Positions 4,881 through 8,941 of a stretch of 8,941 bases of DNA are shown here, in pieces. The stretch spans positions 1-8,941 of the forward strand of contig CAZXUS010000031.1 in the NCBI GenBank assembly GCA_964643985.1, written 5' to 3'. Below the pieces are notes generated by a model, which was given only the letters and a program-made list of their open reading frames with translations, did not search any database and was not told the origin of the DNA. This DNA comes from UBA2773 sp964643985. Lineage in GTDB: Bacteria; Patescibacteriota; Minisyncoccia; Moranbacterales; DUUL01. Every line of letters begins with the position of its first letter. The stretch's first letter is position 1. A program made the translations under genes and the position numbers.

Positions 4881-6805
4881 TATTTATCTTCTTCTACTTC
4901 AGCATCCTTCACATTTGGCTCATCTTTTCCAGCTTCTCCGGTCGCTGAATTTTCTCCACCTTCAGCTTTTTGCCCTGATTTATTAGCCTCTTCCGCTTTT
5001 TGAGCCGCTTGATAAAGCTCTTGCCCAATTTTTTGAGCCTCCGTAGAAAGTTCTTCATTCGCTTTCTTGATAGCTTCAATATCACTTCCGTCTTTGACTT
5101 TTTTCAAAGCTTCAATTTTTTCTTCCACCGGTTTCTTCTTATCATCCGCAACCTTATCACCAGCTTCTTTTAAAGCTTTTTCAGTCGTGAAAATTAAAGT
5201 ATCGGCAGTATTTTTAATTTCAACTTCTTCTTTCTTTTTCTTGTCTTCTTCGGCATGTTTTTCTGCATCTTTTTTCATATTTTCAATTTCCTCATCTGAC
5301 AATCCAGAAGAAGATTCTATTCGAATAGATTGTTCTTTTCCCGTGGCTTTATCCTTAGCACTAACTTTCAAAATTCCATTAGCATCAATATCAAAAGCAA
5401 CTTCAATTTGAGGAACACCCCGAGGAGCTGGTGGAATTCCATCCAAAATAAATCGCCCTAAAGATTTGTTACCATCAACCATCCCTCTTTCTCCTTGCAA
5501 AACGTGAATATCAACAGAAGGTTGATTGTCAGCAGCCGTTGAAAAAATTTGAGATTTATTTATTGGCACCGTAGAATTTCTATCGATCAAAGGAGTTCGA
5601 ACTCCACCCATAGTCTCAATTCCTAACGTCAAAGGCGTGACATCTAAAAGTAAGACATCTTTCACATCTCCTTGCAAAACTCCACCTTGAATAGCCGCTC
5701 CAGCCGCTACTACTTCATCAGGATTCACAGTGGCATTCGGTTTTTTACCAAAAAACTGTTCCACCTTGTTTTTAACCAAAGGCATTCGAGTTTGTCCTCC
5801 AACTAAAATAATTTCACTAATATCACTAGTTTTCAATCCAGCATCTTTCAAGGCCTTTTCACAAGGCTCCAAAGTTTTACCCACCAAGTCGTTAGACAAT
5901 TCTTCTAATTTAGATCTCTTCAGAGTCATTACTAAATGTTTTGGTCCATCTTCGCCAGAAGTGATGAATGGTTGATTGATTTCAGTTTCTTGAGAAGTTG
6001 AAAGTTCAACTTTTGCCTTTTCAGCCGATTCTTTGATTCTTTGCAACGCCAAATTATCTGTTGATAAATCAAGCCCTTCTTGCTTCTTAAATTCATCCAG
6101 AATCCAATCAATTATCTTTTGATCAAAATCATCTCCACCCAAATAAGTATCTCCGTTAGTTGATTTAACTTCAACCGTGTCCTCTCCTACTTCAAGGATA
6201 GAAACATCAAAAGTTCCTCCTCCCAAATCATAAACTGCAATTTTTTCGTCTTTCTTTTTATTAAATCCATAAGCCAAAGCAGCTGCAGTTGGTTCATTGA
6301 TAATCCGCAAAACTTTTAAGCCAGCAATTTCTCCTGCATCTTTTGTGGCTTTTCTTTGTGAATCATCAAAATAAGCTGGCACCGTAATAACCGCTTCTTC
6401 AATTTTTTCACCTAATTTATCTTCCGCATCAGCTTTTAATTTTTGTAAAATCATCGCTGAAATTTCAGCTGGTCGATAGTCTTTACCTTTCATCACGATA
6501 TTAACCTCACCATTTTTCCCTTCTTTAATTTCAAATGGCAAAGTCTTTTTAGCTTCTTGAACTTGCTTGTCTGAAAATTTTCTTCCAATCAATCGCTTGG
6601 CAGAAAAAATTGTATTTTCCGGATTTGTCACTCCTTGTCTCTTAGCCAAAAGACCCACTAATCTTTCGTCGTTTTTATTAACCGCTACTACTGAAGGAGT
6701 AGTTCGATTCCCTTCTTTATTTTCCAAAATTTCAGGCTTGCCTCCTTCGACTATTGCCATAGCCGAATTTGTTGTTCCCAAATCAATTCCTAATACTTTT
6801 GACAT
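4880..6805 (-). CDS. dnaK: Molecular chaperone DnaK (Hsp70)
   Basis: DnaK is the ATP-dependent Hsp70 chaperone that binds exposed hydrophobic segments with DnaJ and GrpE. The 641-residue product is full length. The nucleotide-binding domain has signature 1 GIDLGTTNS (6-14), signature 2 VYDLGGGTFDVSIL (191-204) and signature 3 ILVGGQTRMPLVKNK (333-347). The interdomain linker is DVLLLDVTP (383-391), then come a substrate-binding beta domain (about 392-505) with LGRFILDGIPPAPRGVPQIEV, and a helical lid (about 507-605). The C-terminus is a Gly/Ala/Glu-rich tail ending EVEEDK. The start MSKVLGIDLGTTNS is canonical. A weak GGA-containing purine stretch lies about 11 bases upstream. It is the last gene of the HrcA operon, 73 bp after the Nudix-GrpE gene with no terminator in the gap, so it should be co-transcribed and repressed through CIRCE. 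No dnaJ is in the window. Confidence 0.99.
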   Translation of the reverse strand: MSKVLGIDLGTTNSAMAIVEGGKPEILENKEGNRTTPSVVAVNKNDERLVGLLAKRQGVTNPENTIFSAKRLIGRKFSDKQVQEAKKTLPFEIKEGKNGEVNIVMKGKDYRPAEISAMILQKLKADAEDKLGEKIEEAVITVPAYFDDSQRKATKDAGEIAGLKVLRIINEPTAAALAYGFNKKKDEKIAVYDLGGGTFDVSILEVGEDTVEVKSTNGDTYLGGDDFDQKIIDWILDEFKKQEGLDLSTDNLALQRIKESAEKAKVELSTSQETEINQPFITSGEDGPKHLVMTLKRSKLEELSNDLVGKTLEPCEKALKDAGLKTSDISEIILVGGQTRMPLVKNKVEQFFGKKPNATVNPDEVVAAGAAIQGGVLQGDVKDVLLLDVTPLTLGIETMGGVRTPLIDRNSTVPINKSQIFSTAADNQPSVDIHVLQGERGMVDGNKSLGRFILDGIPPAPRGVPQIEVAFDIDANGILKVSAKDKATGKEQSIRIESSSGLSDEEIENMKKDAEKHAEEDKKKKEEVEIKNTADTLIFTTEKALKEAGDKVADDKKKPVEEKIEALKKVKDGSDIEAIKKANEELSTEAQKIGQELYQAAQKAEEANKSGQKAEGGENSATGEAGKDEPNVKDAEVEEDK

Positions 6806-6878
6806 AATTTCATTCCGCTCTCAACTGCTTTTAAAAAACAGGTAAAAGTTTTTATTATATTAATTATTTAATTATTTC

Positions 6879-7727
6879 TTAATTTACCCTAACCACAACA
6901 GGTCTAATTATTTTATTTCCGATTTTATAACCAACTTTAATAATTTCTTGAATTTTCCCTTTTTTAAATTCTCCATCAACGATTTCGTGAAAATTTTCAT
7001 CAAAATTATCTCCAATTTTAGTCTCAATTACACCAACACCATTTTCTGTTAAAACATTTTCTAATTGCTTTTTAATATGCAAAATTCCAATTATCCAATT
7101 ATTTTTAGCTTCCTTTTCTGGAACGTGTTTGAGAGCTAAATCAAAATTATCTAAAACTGGCAATAAACTAAAAATATAATCTTCCAAGCAATACCTTTTA
7201 AAATCAGTGTTCTCTTTAACCGCTCTTTTTTTATAATTTTCTAAATCAGCCATTGCTCTTTTCCAACCGCTCAAAGAATCTTTCATTTCTAAAATTTCTT
7301 GAGCTTTTTGAACTGCAATTCTTTTTTCATTTTCAAACCCATCTTTTTCGGAAAGCTTTTTCAACGCCTCCTCAAAACTAAACCATCCAAAATCTTGATG
7401 TTCATCACTAATTTCAACCTCCCCATTTTCACAATAAGCCAAAAATCGCAAACCTCTTTTTTCGTCCTTGAACTGCTTAGTTTCTTTTGAAAATTCAGCA
7501 GTTCCTAAAATTTCACCTACTTCAATTTCCAATCCAGTTTCTTCTTCAATTTCTCTGAGAAGAGCCTCCTCGATTGTTTCTTCTTTCTCTAAATGTCCTC
7601 CTGGCAAATCCCATTTTCCAGGATTTTTACTTTTTTTAGATCTTTTTAAAAGCAAAATTTCTCCAACCCTATTAACTAACACTGCTTTTACCGTCAAAAT
7701 AGTTTTAGCAAAAATAATTTCAGACAT
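6879..7727 (-). CDS. grpE: Nudix hydrolase - GrpE fusion protein
   Basis: One continuous 282-residue frame joins two domains. Residues 1 to about 147 are a Nudix hydrolase with a perfect Nudix box: G44, E50, then R58-E59-I60-x-E62-E63-x-G65-L66. Such enzymes hydrolyse nucleoside diphosphates linked to another group; the substrate here is not predictable. Residues about 150-282 are GrpE, the nucleotide exchange factor of DnaK: GWKRAMADLENYKKRA, SLLPVLDNFDLAL, then GVGVIETKIGDNFDENFHE and a beta domain ending GNKIIRPVVVRVN. The usual disordered N-terminus and much of the long N-terminal helix of GrpE are missing, and the Nudix domain stands in their place. Met148 at the junction could be an internal start, but no Shine-Dalgarno precedes it. 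The gene lies between hrcA and dnaK, the normal place for grpE. The ATG at 7727 gives a complete Nudix N-terminus. Confidence 0.93.
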   Translation of the reverse strand: MSEIIFAKTILTVKAVLVNRVGEILLLKRSKKSKNPGKWDLPGGHLEKEETIEEALLREIEEETGLEIEVGEILGTAEFSKETKQFKDEKRGLRFLAYCENGEVEISDEHQDFGWFSFEEALKKLSEKDGFENEKRIAVQKAQEILEMKDSLSGWKRAMADLENYKKRAVKENTDFKRYCLEDYIFSLLPVLDNFDLALKHVPEKEAKNNWIIGILHIKKQLENVLTENGVGVIETKIGDNFDENFHEIVDGEFKKGKIQEIIKVGYKIGNKIIRPVVVRVN

Positions 7728-7757
7728 ACTTTTTTATTTTATTAAATTAAATATTAA

Positions 7758-7918
7758 GGGACTGTTCCCAATCACAGTTTTGTTACGAAATTTATCAATT
7801 TTAAGATAAATTATTTTAAAATTTTTGAAATATTAGCGTTAGCTAAGCTAAGACAATTTTTGAATAATTTAGCCAAAATTAGAAAATTGGAGTAGAAAAG
7901 GTGTTTGGAAACAGTCCC
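7758..7918. mobile_element. 161-bp MITE-like element with terminal inverted repeats and target duplication
   Basis: The ends are GGGACTGTTCCCAA (7758-7771) and the inverse of GGGACTGTTTCCAA (7905-7918), 13 of 14 identical, with weaker similarity beyond. Immediately outside both ends is ATTAA (7753-7757 and 7919-7923), a 5-bp direct repeat as expected of a transposase-made target duplication. Inside is no significant reading frame, but there is an 8-bp perfect hairpin AATTTATC/GATAAATT (7789-7812). It overlaps the last 40 bases of hrcA coding sequence (including its stop) and fills most of the hrcA-grpE gap. It resembles a non-autonomous insertion element; I cannot assign the transposase family. 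Confidence 0.75.
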
Positions 7919-8658
7919 ATTAACGGCAATATCAATAAATATTTTTGTCCACCCAACATTCTTTTCATAAGATCAATTAGCTCTCTATTCCGATCATATT
8001 TCATTCTCTTCGGTCCAATTATCGCCAATAATCCTCTCTCTCCATCATCTCTTTTGTAGGGAGAAATAATCATTGAATAATTCTCAACTCCTTGAATTGG
8101 GTTTTCTTCTCCAACAAAAATTTTAGTCTCTCCTTCTTTAACTTCTTTTAAGACTTCGTCTAAGTTCTCATCAATAACATCTAGAGCCATCGCTAATTTT
8201 GATAATTCATTTTGATCAGAAAATTCAGGATCTTCCAGTAAATTATGCATCCCAAAATCAAAAAATTCTTTTTTATCAACAATTCCACTGATAGCTAGAC
8301 AATTCGACATAGAAGATAATAGTTTAGCCGTAGTTCTTTCTAAGCGAGCATTTTTCGTCTTCAACATTAATAATTCTAGCTCCAATCTCTTTTGATATTC
8401 TAAATCTGATTTTTCTCTAACTATTAAATTATCAATAAAATATCTATAGCCTTTATCGCTAGGAATTCTTCCGGCTGAAATATGAGGTTGGGTTAAATAT
8501 TCCATTTCTTCTAATTTCGCCATCTCTCCTCGTAAAGTCGCTGATGAATATGGGAGATTGTATTTTATCATCAAAGAACCGCTGCTGACCGGCACAGCTG
8601 TATCTGAATATTCTTGAACAATTATTTTTAAAATTTCATTTTCTCTTTCTGTCAACAT
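7879..8658 (-). CDS. hrcA: Heat-inducible transcription repressor HrcA (short variant)
   Basis: HrcA binds CIRCE operators and represses class I heat-shock genes; its folding depends on chaperones. The 259-residue product has the N-terminal winged-helix domain (about 1-75) with LTERENEILKIIVQEYSDT, VPVSSGSLMIKYNLPYSSAT, and the conserved wing ISAGRIPSDKGYRYFID. A reduced GAF-like/dimerisation region (about 95-235) contains ENYSMIISPY and ERGLLAIIGPKRMKYDRNRELIDLM. It is about 80 residues shorter than typical HrcA (about 340), mostly in the middle. The last 12-13 residues (GLFPNTFSTPIF plus part of the preceding codon) are encoded by the inserted 161-bp element. Without it the protein would end LPLIFNLIK, 252 residues in all. 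The loss is outside the DNA-binding domain, so repression is probably kept. A short AGGA lies just before the ATG. Confidence 0.95.
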   Translation of the reverse strand: MLTERENEILKIIVQEYSDTAVPVSSGSLMIKYNLPYSSATLRGEMAKLEEMEYLTQPHISAGRIPSDKGYRYFIDNLIVREKSDLEYQKRLELELLMLKTKNARLERTTAKLLSSMSNCLAISGIVDKKEFFDFGMHNLLEDPEFSDQNELSKLAMALDVIDENLDEVLKEVKEGETKIFVGEENPIQGVENYSMIISPYKRDDGERGLLAIIGPKRMKYDRNRELIDLMKRMLGGQKYLLILPLMGLFPNTFSTPIF

Positions 8659-8687
8659 TTTCCTAAAATTTTAGCATTTAACTTTCG

Positions 8688-8714
8688 TTGGCACTCCTTC
8701 CTCTCGACTGCTAA
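8688..8714 (-). promoter_or_regulatory. CIRCE operator (HrcA binding site)
   Basis: On the minus strand the sequence is TTAGCAGTC, 9 bases, GAGTGCCAA. The consensus is TTAGCACTC-N9-GAGTGCTAA, so it matches at 16 of 18 arm positions with exact spacing. It begins 4 bases downstream of the -10 box and covers the expected transcription start, 29 bases before the hrcA start codon. This is the standard place for HrcA to block initiation of its own operon. Confidence 0.95.
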
Positions 8715-8718
8715 CTAT

Positions 8719-8747
8719 ATTCTAAATTATTATTATTTTATTGTCAA
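8719..8747 (-). promoter_or_regulatory. Sigma-70 promoter of the hrcA-grpE-dnaK operon
   Basis: A perfect TTGACA (8742-8747) is separated by exactly 17 bases from TAGAAT (8719-8724), on the minus strand. The CIRCE operator lies directly downstream. Together they give a housekeeping-sigma promoter under HrcA repression, with a leader of roughly 50 bases to the hrcA ATG. Confidence 0.9.
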
Positions 8748-8779
8748 CCCCAACCCAAAAATTGTCATTTCCCCACCCA

Positions 8780-8805
8780 AAAAACCGGCCTCTCAACCGG
8801 TTTTT
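8780..8805 (-). terminator. Rho-independent terminator after the edge gene
   Basis: The stem AAAAACCGG/CCGGTTTTT encloses an 8-base loop (TTGAGAGG on the minus strand). It lies 17 bases after the stop codon of the minus-strand gene that enters from the right edge, and a run of Ts ends the hairpin. The A/T-symmetrical arms could also work in the other direction. It isolates the heat-shock promoter from upstream transcription. Confidence 0.85.
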
Positions 8806-8822
8806 AGAAGTAAAAACTTAAT

Positions 8823-8941
8823 TTAGCTTTGAACAAATTTAAGAATACTGGTAGCTATAAAATTAGAATTAGTAATGTTTTCTGTTGATTGAACAATAAC
8901 TTTTTCTCCAATTTTAAGAGTTGTTAATGGAATGTTGTTTT
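8823..8941 (-). CDS. 3' end of an unidentified gene (partial)
   Basis: Only the last 38 codons are visible; the gene enters from the right edge and ends at TAA (8823-8825). The fragment contains LKIGEKVIVQSTENI and NSNFIATSILKFVQS. The pattern of GEKV-x-V followed by an I-x-A-x-x-I strand resembles the end of small beta-barrel (OB-like, DUF5666-type) domains common in secreted proteins of these bacteria, but that is only an impression. The well-formed terminator 17 bases downstream supports it being a real gene end. Confidence 0.6.
   Translation of the reverse strand, partial: NNIPLTTLKIGEKVIVQSTENITNSNFIATSILKFVQS

Noticed and set aside
5067..5411. Long plus-strand open frame opposite dnaK
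   Set aside because: It lies opposite the dnaK lid-coding region, is Ser/Phe-rich as expected from an antisense shadow of Lys/Glu-rich codons, and resembles no known domain.
6806..6878. Separate promoter or operator between the Nudix-GrpE gene and dnaK
   Set aside because: The 73-bp gap is almost all A and T with no convincing -35/-10 pair and no CIRCE. Co-transcription is the simpler reading.
7284..7286. Met148 of the Nudix-GrpE gene as the real grpE start
   Set aside because: No Shine-Dalgarno precedes it, the frame is continuous, and the Nudix domain is complete and intact. Kept only as a possible additional internal start.

Overview
The window looks like chromosomal DNA of a low-GC bacterium of the Candidate Phyla Radiation (Patescibacteria, Parcubacteria-like). 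This is inferred from the AT-rich composition, compact genes, near-absence of Shine-Dalgarno sequences, short HrcA and GrpE variants, a pyruvate kinase without its C-terminal domain, and a tRNA without an encoded CCA. No marker in the window fixes a lineage. Every gene I can support, including the tRNA, lies on the minus strand, so transcription runs from high to low coordinates. The standard bacterial code fits: TAA and TAG are used as stops and no gene needs UGA recoding.

Layout in the direction of transcription. The window opens with the 3' end of an unidentified gene (8823-8941) closed by a rho-independent terminator (8780-8805). Next is an HrcA-controlled heat-shock operon: a consensus-like promoter (8719-8747), a CIRCE operator (8688-8714), hrcA, a Nudix-GrpE fusion gene and dnaK. 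A 161-bp MITE-like element with inverted ends and a 5-bp target duplication sits at the hrcA/grpE junction and supplies the present 3' end of hrcA. The operon is followed by a palindromic repeat and a GNRA-loop terminator (4721-4747). A second group, lemA - S23 four-helix-bundle gene - htpX, concerns the envelope and membrane quality control. After it come a small membrane protein gene with an in-frame TAG, a Tic20/DUF4870-like membrane protein, pyruvate kinase and tRNA-Ser(GGA).

How the genes work together. HrcA should repress its own operon through CIRCE. GrpE and DnaK form the nucleotide-exchange and chaperone pair, but here the exchange factor carries an apparently intact Nudix hydrolase domain in place of its usual N-terminal extension. 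HtpX (membrane metalloprotease) and LemA often occur together, so the left half is also stress and quality-control related. DnaJ is not in the window.

The most notable observations are: (1) the Nudix-GrpE fusion; (2) a three-copy family of about 120-135 bp palindromic repeats placed exactly at the stop codons of dnaK, htpX and the Tic20-like gene, with compensatory changes in the central hairpin and copy-specific but self-complementary outer arms; (3) the MITE-like insertion whose removal restores a tightly spaced hrcA-grpE junction; (4) the amber codon in a conserved-looking small membrane protein; (5) the S23 gene lying between lemA and htpX, flanked by degenerate inverted repeats.
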